Shown one piece after another: positions 16,484 through 24,383 of a DNA stretch of 64,000 bases. The stretch is from Streptomyces nigrescens (lineage in GTDB: Bacteria; Actinomycetota; Actinomycetes; Streptomycetales; Streptomycetaceae), in assembly GCA_024349765.1 (NCBI GenBank), contig AP026074.1, forward strand, positions 682,001 to 746,000, in the 5' to 3' direction. Position numbers and translations under genes: made by a program. Position 1 is the stretch's first letter; each line of letters begins with the position of its first letter. The notes under the pieces are model-generated. The model ran no database searches. It was given only the letters and a program-made list of their open reading frames with translations, and was not told the origin of the DNA.

Positions 16484-17007
16484 CCTGCTGCCGACTCGCC
16501 GGATCCGGCCCTGTGCGTGAAGTGGTCGGTTCGAGCGAAGGCTGTCGGTTGCTGAGGGCTGATCGGTATAACTCGGCGCCGTGGAAGGGCGATTGAACGG
16601 CGGGTCGAATCCGTATGAGCGCCGTGTGCCAGCAGAAACGACGCCACCGGGACCGTTCCTCACCGTGGCGGAGATCCGGCGGCCCCCGGACGCTCTGCTT
16701 CCTCGCCCCAAGCCCCGGACGCAAGCCCCAGACCGGCCCAGTCACACACTCCCTGAACCGGTCCCACCGGCGCAGACGCCACCAAGCCACGGCCCGGCAC
16801 TGCCACTACCGAGGAAGAACCATCTCCGGCAACGATCTCTGACTGGAGTACTGGAGCACTGGAGGTCTGGAGTAGTGGAGTGCTGGAGCACCCGGGCGGA
16901 CGACCGCGCTCACGCACCGGGTGGACGGAAAAAGTCCTGGATGTCCCTTGATTCCCCTCTCCGATGCCCGAACACTGACGCGGAGGGGGACGGGGGAGGG
17001 GGACGGG
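16484..17007. other. Leader region of the SARP gene
   Basis: 524 bp with no convincing gene; plus-strand frames here are Pro/Arg-rich shadows. It contains a six-copy 8-bp tandem repeat (16843-16890) and a purine-rich GGAGGGGG ribosome-binding site just before 17008. The regulator's promoter is probably within it. Confidence 0.5.
16843..16890 (+). repeat. Six tandem 8-bp repeats upstream of the SARP gene
   Basis: Units of consensus CTGGAGYA run without gaps: CTGGAGTA, CTGGAGCA, CTGGAGGT, CTGGAGTA, GTGGAGTG, CTGGAGCA. They end 117 bp before the GTG of the large regulator and lie in non-coding DNA. They could be a protein-binding array or a slippage-prone phase switch. Confidence 0.85.
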
Positions 17008-19899
17008 GTGGCCGTCGAATTCTGCTTGCTTCAGACCATCAGTGCGCAGGTGGACGGCCGGGAGGTGGATCTGGGGCATCTGCGCCAGCGTCAGGTGCTC
17101 GCGGCTCTTCTCGTCGACGCCAATCGCCCCGTCTCCGTGGAGCGGTTGATCGACCGGCTGTGGGGCGAAGGCCCGCCGCAGCGCGCCGCGACGACGCTCT
17201 ACAGCTATCTGTCGCGGCTGCGTCGCGTCATCGAGCCGCTCGGCGCGTCGATCAGCCGCCACCCGCAAGGCTATGTGTGCGAGGTGGACCCGCAAGCGGT
17301 CGACCTGCACCGTTTCCGTGACCTGGTCGCACGTGCCCGTTCCGCCGGGGACGACACCCACGCCGCACGGCTGCTCACCGAGGCGCTGCGGCTGTGGCCC
17401 GGCGACACGCCGGCCGAGCCGGACACCCCGTGGTTCAACGCGCTGCGCGACACCCTCGAAGGTGAGCGCCTGGCCGCCGAGCTGGACCTCAACGACGTGC
17501 TGCTACGGCAGGGCCGGGAATCCGAACTGCCGGCCCCGCTGCGCCTACTGGCCCAGGCACACCCCCTCGACGAGCGGATCGCCGCGCAACTGATGCTCGC
17601 CCTGCACCGGCAGGGCCGGACCCCGCAGGCGCTGGAGGTCTACCGGGGCATCACCCGACTCCTGGACGCGGAGCTGGGACTCGCCCCGAGCCCCTCGCTC
17701 CGGCAATTGCACCAGGACATTCTCGTAGGCGCGCCACTCCTGGCCGTCGACAGTGCGGGCGGGCCTCTCGCCGACACGCCTCCCGGCTCCGGATCCGGCT
17801 CCGGGTCCGCATCCGGCTCCGGCCCCGGGGCCGGCTCCGATGAGGGGCACCGCCCAACGCCGGTGGCGGTCCCCGCAGAGGCGCGGTTCCCGGTGCCGCG
17901 TCAATTACCTTCGCCCCCACCGGTGTTCACCGGGAGGGGGCGCGCCATGGCGGAGCTCGACCGGCTCCTGGAACCGCCGTCCGGCCACGGCGGTACGGTG
18001 CCGATCGCGGGCATCGGCGGATCCGGCGGCATCGGCAAGACCTGCCTCGCCCTGCACTGGGCGCACCAGCGGCTGGACCAGTTCCCCGAGGGACAGCTCT
18101 ACCTGAACCTGCGCGGCTTCGAACCCTCCGGGACGCCGACGACCGTCGCCTCGGCCCTCCGCGACCTGCTCGACAGCCTGGGCGCACCCGACGGATCCGT
18201 CCCCACCGGACTGAACGCCCGGGCGGGGCTCTACCGCAGCCTCATCCAGGGACGCCGCATCCTGGTGATCCTGGACAACGCACGCGACGCCGAACAGGTC
18301 CTGCCCCTGCTCCCCGGCAGCCCCACCTGCGTCGTCATCGTCACCAGCCGCCACCACCTGGCCGGCCTGGTCACCACGCATGGCGCCCGCCTTCTCACGC
18401 TCGGCCCGCTGTCCACCGCCGACGCCGCGTCCCTGCTCACCCGCCGGCTCGGCCGGGAGCGGGTGCACAAGGAACCCGCCGCGGCCGCCGGTCTGCTCCA
18501 GCTGTGCGGCGGTCTGCCGCTGGCCATCAGCATCATCGCCGCCCGCGCCGCCGTCCATCCGACGTTCCCGCTGCAGGGGCTCATCCGCGATCTGCACGGG
18601 GCGGGCGGCGCCCTCGACACCCTCGACGCGGGGGACGACTCCGCCGACCTGCGGGCCGTCTTCGCCTCGTCCTACGGCGCGCTCAGTGAACCCGCACGCC
18701 GGATCTTCCCCCTGCTCGGTCTGCTCGCCGGGCCCGACATCGGCCTGGCCGCGGTGGCCGCCCTGGCCGGGGCCGAGCCCCGTCAGGTCGGCCGGGCCCT
18801 GACCGAACTGGTCCGCGCGCACCTGGTGACCGCCCACCGGCCCGACCGCTACACGATGCACGATCTGCTGCGCGCCTACGCCGCGGAACTGGCCGCGGCG
18901 GACCCGGCGAGCCGGTCCGCCTTCGAGCGCCTGGTCGACCACTATCTGCACACCGCCCATGCCGCCGACCGGCTGCTGTCTCCCCACGGAGAGCCGATCG
19001 CCCTGACGCCGGCGCTGCCGGGCGCGGCGCCCGTCCAGCTGGCCGACCACCAGGCCGCCCTGGCGTGGTTCGCCGCCGAACACGCCGTGCTGACCTCCCT
19101 CGTGGCTCAGGCTCGCCATGCCGAACTGCACGTCAAAACCTGGCAGTTGGCAGCCGTCCTGCCCACGTTCCTGGCGCGACGCGGCCTGTGGGACGAGCTC
19201 ACCGCGACGCAGTACGCCGGGCTCGAAGCGGCGACCGCCCTGGCCGACCGCTCGTACCAGGCACGTGCCCACCGCGAACTGGGCAACTCCTGCTGCGAAA
19301 CCGGCTGCTTCGACGATGCGCAGGCCCACCTGGAACAGGCCCTCGACTTGTACCGGGAGCTGGGCGACACGGTCGGCCAGGCCCACACCCACCTCAACCT
19401 CGGCTGGCTGTGGGAGCGCCGGGGAGATCAGCAAAGGGGCCTGGAACACGATCTGCTCGCACTGGACCGCTTCGAGGCCGCGGACCACGAGACCGGCCGG
19501 GCCAGGGCCCTCAATGCCGCCGGCTGGGACCATGCGCAGCTCGGCAAGTACGAGGAAGCGGCCGACTTCTGCCGGGAGGCGCTCGCCCTGCAGCAGCATC
19601 TCGGCGACCGCCGCGGCGAGGCGAACACCTGGGACAGCCTCGGGTACGCGCTCCAGCACCTCGGCGACCACCGGCAGGCGGCCGACTGCTTCCTGCGGAG
19701 CCTGCATCTGAACGAGGAACTCGGCCACCAGTACAACCAGGCCGAGACGCTGGAGCATCTCGGCGACACCCACGAAGCCGGCGGGGACACCGCGGCGGCC
19801 CGCGCGGCCTGGCAGCGGGCGGCGGACCTCCTGCACGCCACGGGACACCACGACGCGGACCTTCACCGGCTCCGCGGCAAACTCCAAAACCGCTCCTGA
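17008..19899 (+). CDS. AfsR/SARP-family regulator (wHTH-BTAD-NB-ARC-TPR)
   Basis: 963 aa. Domains in order: OmpR-like DNA-binding domain (about 1-92, 'SYLSRLRRVIEPLGASISR'); bacterial transcriptional activation domain (95-245); a Gly/Ser-repeat linker (about 251-275); an NB-ARC ATPase with P-loop GIGGSGGIGKT (335-345) and 'LVILDNARDAEQVLPLLPGS' (Walker B region); and C-terminal TPR-like helical repeats (about 740-950). GTG 17008 follows GGAGGGGG; the frame extends to 16921 without support. It lies directly upstream of the six-Cys peptide locus in the same direction, so it is most likely its pathway-specific activator. Confidence 0.88.
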   Translation: MAVEFCLLQTISAQVDGREVDLGHLRQRQVLAALLVDANRPVSVERLIDRLWGEGPPQRAATTLYSYLSRLRRVIEPLGASISRHPQGYVCEVDPQAVDLHRFRDLVARARSAGDDTHAARLLTEALRLWPGDTPAEPDTPWFNALRDTLEGERLAAELDLNDVLLRQGRESELPAPLRLLAQAHPLDERIAAQLMLALHRQGRTPQALEVYRGITRLLDAELGLAPSPSLRQLHQDILVGAPLLAVDSAGGPLADTPPGSGSGSGSASGSGPGAGSDEGHRPTPVAVPAEARFPVPRQLPSPPPVFTGRGRAMAELDRLLEPPSGHGGTVPIAGIGGSGGIGKTCLALHWAHQRLDQFPEGQLYLNLRGFEPSGTPTTVASALRDLLDSLGAPDGSVPTGLNARAGLYRSLIQGRRILVILDNARDAEQVLPLLPGSPTCVVIVTSRHHLAGLVTTHGARLLTLGPLSTADAASLLTRRLGRERVHKEPAAAAGLLQLCGGLPLAISIIAARAAVHPTFPLQGLIRDLHGAGGALDTLDAGDDSADLRAVFASSYGALSEPARRIFPLLGLLAGPDIGLAAVAALAGAEPRQVGRALTELVRAHLVTAHRPDRYTMHDLLRAYAAELAAADPASRSAFERLVDHYLHTAHAADRLLSPHGEPIALTPALPGAAPVQLADHQAALAWFAAEHAVLTSLVAQARHAELHVKTWQLAAVLPTFLARRGLWDELTATQYAGLEAATALADRSYQARAHRELGNSCCETGCFDDAQAHLEQALDLYRELGDTVGQAHTHLNLGWLWERRGDQQRGLEHDLLALDRFEAADHETGRARALNAAGWDHAQLGKYEEAADFCREALALQQHLGDRRGEANTWDSLGYALQHLGDHRQAADCFLRSLHLNEELGHQYNQAETLEHLGDTHEAGGDTAAARAAWQRAADLLHATGHHDADLHRLRGKLQNRS

Positions 19900-19954
19900 C
19901 CAGCTCATTCAAGAATCGGACAAGGTTTGTCCAGGACCGCCCGAGCATCGTGAG

Positions 19955-19973
19955 AGGTGCCAATACGGCACCT
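19955..19973 (+). promoter_or_regulatory. Small hairpin in the leader of the Cys-rich peptide gene
   Basis: AGGTGCC (19955-19961) pairs with GGCACCT (19967-19973) around AATAC. A second short palindrome, GGACAA-GGT-TTGTCC, lies about 30 bp upstream. The 90-bp SARP-to-peptide gap also contains two CAAG elements 11 bp apart, reminiscent of SARP sites but weak. Promoter and binding are inference. Confidence 0.4.
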
Positions 19974-19995
19974 GGAACGATTAGGGAGTGTGGAC

Positions 19996-20181
19996 GTGTA
20001 CCGGAAGATCGAAGCGATGGGGAGCAGGCTCCTGGAACGGTTCGTGCCCAAGGCCGAGGCATCCGCCGCCGGCTGCTATGTGTGCGTCACCGGCGGGCCG
20101 GGGTCCGGCTGCGCGCGGTGGAACCACACCTGGGTCAAGGACCAGTGCACGAATACGTTCATCCGCTGCGGCTGTTTCTGA
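19996..20181 (+). CDS. Six-cysteine precursor peptide (candidate disulfide-rich RiPP/bacteriocin)
   Basis: 61 aa in two parts. Residues 1-25 form a charged amphipathic leader (RKIEAMGSRLLERFVPK) ending AEASAA, which fits an A-x-A signal-peptidase site. Residues 26-61 are a compact core with Cys at 27, 30, 39, 51, 58 and 60, two Trp, and the ending CGCF. Six Cys could give three disulfides. The GTG at 19996 has AGGGAG seven bases upstream; a GTG at 19990 would add two residues. There is no dehydratase, radical-SAM or YcaO gene beside it, but redox, export and peptidase genes follow directly. No homologue is recognised; the product role is inference. Confidence 0.72.
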   Translation: MYRKIEAMGSRLLERFVPKAEASAAGCYVCVTGGPGSGCARWNHTWVKDQCTNTFIRCGCF

Positions 20182-20209
20182 CGGCGCGGTTCTGACAGAT
20201 CACCGTCGT

Positions 20210-20245
20210 CCGGCCGGGTCGCGCACAGCCGCGCCGCCCGGCCGG
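20210..20245 (+). terminator. Intergenic hairpin between precursor and mauE-like gene
   Basis: CCGGCCGGG (20210-20218) pairs perfectly with CCCGGCCGG (20237-20245). It lies 28 bp after the peptide stop and 28 bp before the next GTG. A leaky terminator or processing site here would give excess precursor mRNA over the maturation genes, as in many peptide clusters (inference). Confidence 0.55.
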
Positions 20246-20273
20246 CTCCGGCGCATGAAGGGGGATCCGTACC

Positions 20274-20834
20274 GTGGACATACTCGCTGTGGCCTGCGCT
20301 TCCTGCCTTGCCGTGGTCTTCGGCGCGGCGGCGCTGGGCAAGGTCCGCAGCAGGGCCGCGTTCTCCCGGTTCGCGCAGTCGCTGACCACCATGGACCTGC
20401 TGCCGGCCGGCTGGGTGCGCCCCTGCGCCGTGCTCGTGGCGGGGAGCGAGGTGGCAGTGCTCCTCCTGCTGCTGGCAAGCCCGTTGACGGCGCCTGCGGG
20501 CCTCGTGGCGTTCCTCCTCGCTGCCGGACTGCTGCTGGCGTTCACCTCGGGCGCCGCGCTCATGGTCGTCCGAGGGGTACGTGCGGAGTGCCGCTGCTTC
20601 GGGGCCTCCGGCACCCCGATGGGCCGGCTTCATGTGCTGCGCAACGGTGTGCTGACGCTGATCGCGGCGGGGGGAGCGCTCAGCAGCAGTGACATCGGAG
20701 CGGTCGCACCGGCGTACGCGGCGGTGGCCGTGGCCGGCGGGGCCGTCGTCGGGGCGCTGGTGACCAGGCTCGAAGACCTCGCGGCGCTGTTCCGCCCGTC
20801 GCTGCCGGCCCGGCCGGAACCCGCCCGCGACTGA
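20274..20834 (+). CDS. MauE/DoxX-family redox-associated membrane protein
   Basis: 186 aa with four or five hydrophobic helices. The family motif 'VVFGAAALGKVRSRAAFSRF' is at about residues 15-34, and 'AECRCFGASGTPMGRLHVLR' mid-protein carries the CxCFG loop; further Cys are at 8 and 11. MauE proteins pass reducing or oxidising equivalents to exported thiol proteins and usually pair with a thioredoxin-like MauD, as here. GTG at 20274. The gene lies 92 bp after the Cys-rich peptide, so its likely job is disulfide chemistry on that peptide. Confidence 0.8.
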   Translation: MDILAVACASCLAVVFGAAALGKVRSRAAFSRFAQSLTTMDLLPAGWVRPCAVLVAGSEVAVLLLLLASPLTAPAGLVAFLLAAGLLLAFTSGAALMVVRGVRAECRCFGASGTPMGRLHVLRNGVLTLIAAGGALSSSDIGAVAPAYAAVAVAGGAVVGALVTRLEDLAALFRPSLPARPEPARD

Positions 20835-20889
20835 GGGATCAACATCGGCCCGGCACCGCAGGGGCCGTACGGACAAGGGGAGTTGGGCG

Positions 20890-21450
20890 ATGTCTTTCCT
20901 GATTGCGGCAGTGGTGTTCGTCGGAGCGCTGTGCACGCTGGACCTGGTACTCACCCTGGGGGTGATCAAACGGCTGCGGGAGCACTCCGAGCGGCTGTCC
21001 GGGACGAGCGGCCCGGGCGGCCGGTTCGACACCCTCGACATGGCCGTGGGGGAGGAGGTGGGGGAGTTCACCACGTCCACCGTGGACGGCGAGCGGCTGA
21101 GCCGCGGGATGCTCGCCGCGGACACGCTGGTGGCGTTCTTCGCCCCCGGTTGTCAGCCGTGCCGGGAGAAGATGCCGGCGTTCGTGGACCACGCGCGGGC
21201 CCTGCCCGGTGGGCGGGCGCAGGTGGTGGCGGTCGTGGTCGGCGATCCCGCCGAGGCAGCCGCGTTCGTGGCCGAGCTGTCCCCGGTCGCCCGCGTGGTC
21301 GTCGAGGAGGGGCCTGAGGACCCGCTGAGCGCCGCGTTCCGGGCGCGCTCGTTCCCCACGGTGCTGCGGGTGTCCCCGTACGGCGACGGCCGGGTCCTGG
21401 TCACCGCGAACCGCATAGCGCTGGACCGACCGGTCACCGCGGCGCGATGA
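20890..21450 (+). CDS. Membrane-anchored thioredoxin-like protein (TlpA/MauD type)
   Basis: 186 aa. An N-terminal membrane helix (3-25) is followed by a thioredoxin fold outside the membrane, with active site C88-Q-P-C91 in 'VAFFAPGCQPCREKMPAF' and the cis-Pro loop 'RARSFPTVLRVS'. The MauD/TlpA layout suggests a thiol-disulfide oxidoreductase or isomerase. It overlaps the ABC gene by 4 bp (ATGA) and lies 55 bp after the MauE gene, so they are translated as a unit. Probable substrate: the six-Cys peptide. Confidence 0.85.
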   Translation: MSFLIAAVVFVGALCTLDLVLTLGVIKRLREHSERLSGTSGPGGRFDTLDMAVGEEVGEFTTSTVDGERLSRGMLAADTLVAFFAPGCQPCREKMPAFVDHARALPGGRAQVVAVVVGDPAEAAAFVAELSPVARVVVEEGPEDPLSAAFRARSFPTVLRVSPYGDGRVLVTANRIALDRPVTAAR

Positions 21451-23330
21451 CGGACACGGACGAAACACCGCGCGGACGCCGGGTGACCCGGGACACGGGG
21501 GCCCGGGTCACCACGGCGTGGTCGCTTGCGGCCAAGGCCGCGCCCGGCACCCTTGTCGCCTTTGTGCTGCTGACGCTGGCGACCGGCGGGCTGCCGGTCG
21601 TCACGGCGCTGCTGACCAAACTCATCCTGGATCACCTGGTCGCCGGTGCCTCGACCGGGACCCTGACCGGGCTGGGGCTCTGCCTCGCCGCGGTCGGCGT
21701 CGTGACCGGGGCGGCGCCGCAGGTCGGCCAGTATCTGCGCGCGGAGCTCGACCGCCGGGTCGGACTGCTCATGCAGGACCGGCTGTTCACCGCCGTGGAC
21801 GGGTTCGTCGGACTGGAACGGTTCGAGAACCCCCACTTCCTGGACCGACTGCGGCTGGCCCAGCAGACCGCCGGCGGCACCCCCAACGAAACCGTCTCCG
21901 GGGCACTGGGCCTCGTCCGGGCCGCCGTCACCCTCACCGGGTTCGTCGGCTCGCTGCTGGTGCTCAGTCCCGTCCTGACCGGGCTGGTGCTGGTGGCCGG
22001 AGTGCCGGTGCTGTGCGCGGAGATCGCGCTGTCGCGACGGCGGGCGCGGATGATGTGGGACATCGGCCCCGCCGAGCGGCGGGAGCTGTTCTACAACGAT
22101 CTGCTCTCCAGCATGGAAGCCGCCAAGGAGGTGCGGCTGTTCGGCATCGGGGGCTTTCTGCGCGGGCGGATGCTGGCCGAGCGGCGCACGTCCGACGCCG
22201 CCAAGCGAGCGGTGGACCGGCGGGAGGTCCGCGCCCAGGCGGGGCTCGGGCTGCTCGCCGCGCTGATCTCCGGCTGCGGACTCGTGTGGGCGGTGGGCGC
22301 GGCGCGGTCCGGCGACCTGTCGCCCGGTGACGTCACCCTGTTCGTGGCCGCGGTGGCCGGGGTGCAGGGCGCGCTCGCCACGCTCGCGCTGGAGGTCGCC
22401 CGCACGCACCAGGCGCTGCTGCTGCTCGACCACTACCTGGCGGTGACCACCGCCGGTCCCGATCTGCCCCTCGCGGCGGCGCCCCGGCCGCTGCCCGCCC
22501 TGAGCGGTGGAATCGAACTCCGCGACGTGTGGTTCCGATACTCCGACGCGCATCCGTGGATCCTGCGCGGGGTCAGCCTGCACATCCCGCACGGCCGGGC
22601 GCTGGCGCTCGTCGGGCTCAACGGAGCCGGGAAGTCCACGCTGGTCAAGCTGCTGTGCCGGTTCTACGACCCCACCCGCGGAGCGATCCTGTGGGACGGA
22701 GTGGACCTGCGCGAGGTGGACGTCACCGCCTACCGCCGACGCCTCAGCGTGGTGTTCCAGGACTATATGCACTACGACATGACGGCGGCGGAGAACATCG
22801 CGCTCGGGGATCTGGACGCGCTCCACGACGACCAGCGGCTTCGCGCTGCCGCCGAACGGGCCGGCATCCACGAGAAGTTGGCGGACCTGCCGCACGGCTA
22901 CCGCACCCTCCTGTCGCGGATCTTCTTCACCCGCCCCGAGGGGGACGGGGCACAGAGCGGGGTGATGCTCTCCGGCGGACAGTGGCAACGGCTGGCGCTG
23001 GCCCGCGCGTTCCTGCGTGAGGGGCGGGACCTGATGATCCTGGATGAACCCTCGGCCGGCCTCGACGCCGCGGCCGAGCACGAGATCCACGCCGCCCTGT
23101 GCGGCCACCGGGGCGACCGCACCGGCCTGCTGATCTCCCACCGGCTCAGCGCGGTACGTGACGCGGACCGGATCGTCGTGCTCAAGGACGGCCTCATCGC
23201 CGAACAGGGCAGCCATGACGCGCTGATGGCGCTGGACGGCGAGTACGCCCGCCTGTTCACCCTGCAGGCGACCGGTTACCGGACGGACGGCGAGCCGGTG
23301 GGCGCCGAGCCCGGTGCGGCGTGGTCATGA
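21447..23330 (+). CDS. ABC transporter, fused permease-ATPase (peptide exporter type)
   Basis: 627 aa type I ABC exporter half-molecule. A six-helix membrane domain covers about 30-320 and the nucleotide-binding domain 350-600. Walker A is GLNGAGKST (about 390), the Q-loop is in 'VVFQDYMHYDMTAAENI', the signature is LSGGQ (about 508), Walker B is LMILDEP and the H-loop is ISHRLS. There is no N-terminal C39 peptidase, so leader removal must be done by another enzyme; the next gene encodes an S26 peptidase. Its start overlaps the thioredoxin gene (ATGA). It most likely exports the Cys-rich peptide. Confidence 0.9.
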   Translation: MTDTDETPRGRRVTRDTGARVTTAWSLAAKAAPGTLVAFVLLTLATGGLPVVTALLTKLILDHLVAGASTGTLTGLGLCLAAVGVVTGAAPQVGQYLRAELDRRVGLLMQDRLFTAVDGFVGLERFENPHFLDRLRLAQQTAGGTPNETVSGALGLVRAAVTLTGFVGSLLVLSPVLTGLVLVAGVPVLCAEIALSRRRARMMWDIGPAERRELFYNDLLSSMEAAKEVRLFGIGGFLRGRMLAERRTSDAAKRAVDRREVRAQAGLGLLAALISGCGLVWAVGAARSGDLSPGDVTLFVAAVAGVQGALATLALEVARTHQALLLLDHYLAVTTAGPDLPLAAAPRPLPALSGGIELRDVWFRYSDAHPWILRGVSLHIPHGRALALVGLNGAGKSTLVKLLCRFYDPTRGAILWDGVDLREVDVTAYRRRLSVVFQDYMHYDMTAAENIALGDLDALHDDQRLRAAAERAGIHEKLADLPHGYRTLLSRIFFTRPEGDGAQSGVMLSGGQWQRLALARAFLREGRDLMILDEPSAGLDAAAEHEIHAALCGHRGDRTGLLISHRLSAVRDADRIVVLKDGLIAEQGSHDALMALDGEYARLFTLQATGYRTDGEPVGAEPGAAWS

Positions 23331-23809
23331 GGCCGGCGTCATGGGCCCTGGTGGCCGGAGTGCCGGTACTCGCGGTCGGCCTCGTCCTGACCGCCTCCGC
23401 GCTGCGACGGCGGCTGGTCGCGGTCACCGTGCGCGGCGCGAGCATGGAACCGGCCTACCGGGACGGCGACCGTGTCCTGGTACGCCGCGGCCGCCTGCCC
23501 GCACCGGGCCAGGTGGTCGTGGTGCGAAACCTCCCGGCCACCGGCCCGACCACCGCCCCGGTACCCACCGCCGCGACCCGCGCGGTGCCGGGCCCGGCCC
23601 TGCTGATCAAGCGCGTGGCCGCGGTGCCCGGGGACCCGGTGCCCCGCGACCGGGTGGCCGCACTGGCCGGTGTTCCCGAGCGGTACGTGCCCCACGGACA
23701 GCTGGTCCTGCTCGGGGACAATCCGACGGCCAGCTTCGACTCCCGCCACCGGGGCTACTTCGCTTCCGCGCATGTCGTGGGAACGGTGTGGCGCTCGCTT
23801 TCCCGCTGA
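23327..23809 (+). CDS. S26 family signal peptidase
   Basis: 160 aa, shorter than housekeeping SipS/LepB. One N-terminal membrane helix (6-24), nucleophile S39 in GASMEPAYRDGD, general base K95 in 'LLIKRVAAVPGD', and the closing box 'LVLLGDNPTASFDSR'. ATG 23327 overlaps the ABC stop (ATGA), so it is coupled to the exporter. A dedicated signal peptidase next to a precursor with an A-x-A site is the strongest argument that the leader is removed by S26 cleavage. Confidence 0.88.
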   Translation: MRPASWALVAGVPVLAVGLVLTASALRRRLVAVTVRGASMEPAYRDGDRVLVRRGRLPAPGQVVVVRNLPATGPTTAPVPTAATRAVPGPALLIKRVAAVPGDPVPRDRVAALAGVPERYVPHGQLVLLGDNPTASFDSRHRGYFASAHVVGTVWRSLSR

Positions 23810-23944
23810 CCGGGGTTCAGCGGCTGCCCTCCCGAACCCACGCCGCGGCACCGGCCGGCCGGCGCCCCCTGGCTGTTCCGACGGGGGCTACGGCGGTGCG
23901 CCCTGTGCCGGGCGGGGCACCGCGTGGGCGGCGGACACCGCACC

Positions 23945-23965
23945 TGATCGTTTAGTGATCGTTTA
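23945..23965 (+). promoter_or_regulatory. Direct repeat TGATCGTTTA with 11-bp period
   Basis: TGATCGTTTA occurs at 23945-23954 and 23956-23965. Direct repeats spaced one helical turn (11 bp) near the -35 region are the hallmark of SARP-activated promoters. The site is 54 bp before the next gene and 135 bp after the peptide locus. Binding by the nearby SARP is inference. Confidence 0.5.
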
Positions 23966-24018
23966 TTGAGCTTCGGCAGGATGTGCAGTGTCGGGAAGGA
24001 TCCTTCACAGGGGACGGT

Positions 24019-24327
24019 ATGGCCAAGCTCTATCTGGAGAAGCTCAAGTGCGTCACGACTGAGGGCTGGAGCGGCTCCGATGAGCCGAGGCTCGTTGTCC
24101 AGGATCGCGGCACTGTGTGGAACCGAACGGTGCTGGGAGACCGGATGTACACCGTCAAGTACGACTGCGACTTCACGGGAAAGATCGCTGTCTCCCTCGG
24201 GGAGGACGACGATCGGGTGGAGACTGACACGCTCGGGAAGCACTGGATTACGGATACGCCTGGTGAGCGCAGTCTGCGTTTCCAGGCGGATGGCGTTGAG
24301 TACAAGCTGCTGTATGCGGTGGAGTAG
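24019..24327 (+). CDS. Small beta-rich protein, unknown
   Basis: 102 aa, no signal peptide or membrane helix. Strand-rich with 'MAKLYLEKLKCVTTEGW', 'MYTVKYDCDFTGKIAVSLGE' and a final 'VEYKLLYAVE'; acidic, possibly a calcium-binding-like or jelly-roll domain. Codon use has lower GC3 than neighbours. ATG at 24019 with GGGGACGG before it. Behind an 11-bp-spaced repeat next to a peptide cluster, it might be an immunity or associated protein, but there is no direct evidence. Confidence 0.6.
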   Translation: MAKLYLEKLKCVTTEGWSGSDEPRLVVQDRGTVWNRTVLGDRMYTVKYDCDFTGKIAVSLGEDDDRVETDTLGKHWITDTPGERSLRFQADGVEYKLLYAVE

Positions 24328-24383
24328 TTGACTCGATCCCGCATTGGGGTTTGCATGCCTACTCATTGACTGCGGCTACAACT

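Noticed and set aside
16581-17321. ORF upstream of the SARP gene with PFLTVAEI resembling an excisionase
   Set aside because: Only a short match; the rest is Pro/Arg-rich and runs out of frame through the SARP gene.
17905-19908. 667-aa minus-strand ORF over the SARP gene
   Set aside because: Antisense shadow of a high-GC gene; Gly/Val/Arg/Gln-rich, no domain.
19955-19989. Longer start for the six-Cys peptide (19957)
   Set aside because: It would begin in a hairpin with no ribosome-binding site; GTG 19996 has a well-placed AGGGAG.
21153-23216. 687-aa minus-strand ORF over the ABC transporter
   Set aside because: Antisense of a well-supported ABC gene; low-complexity Gly/Arg/Gln.
20274-23809. 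Idea that the mauE/thioredoxin/ABC/S26 block is a cytochrome c maturation or methylamine operon
   Set aside because: No CXXCH heme protein, CcdA, MauA or MauB gene nearby; the peptide gene fits better.
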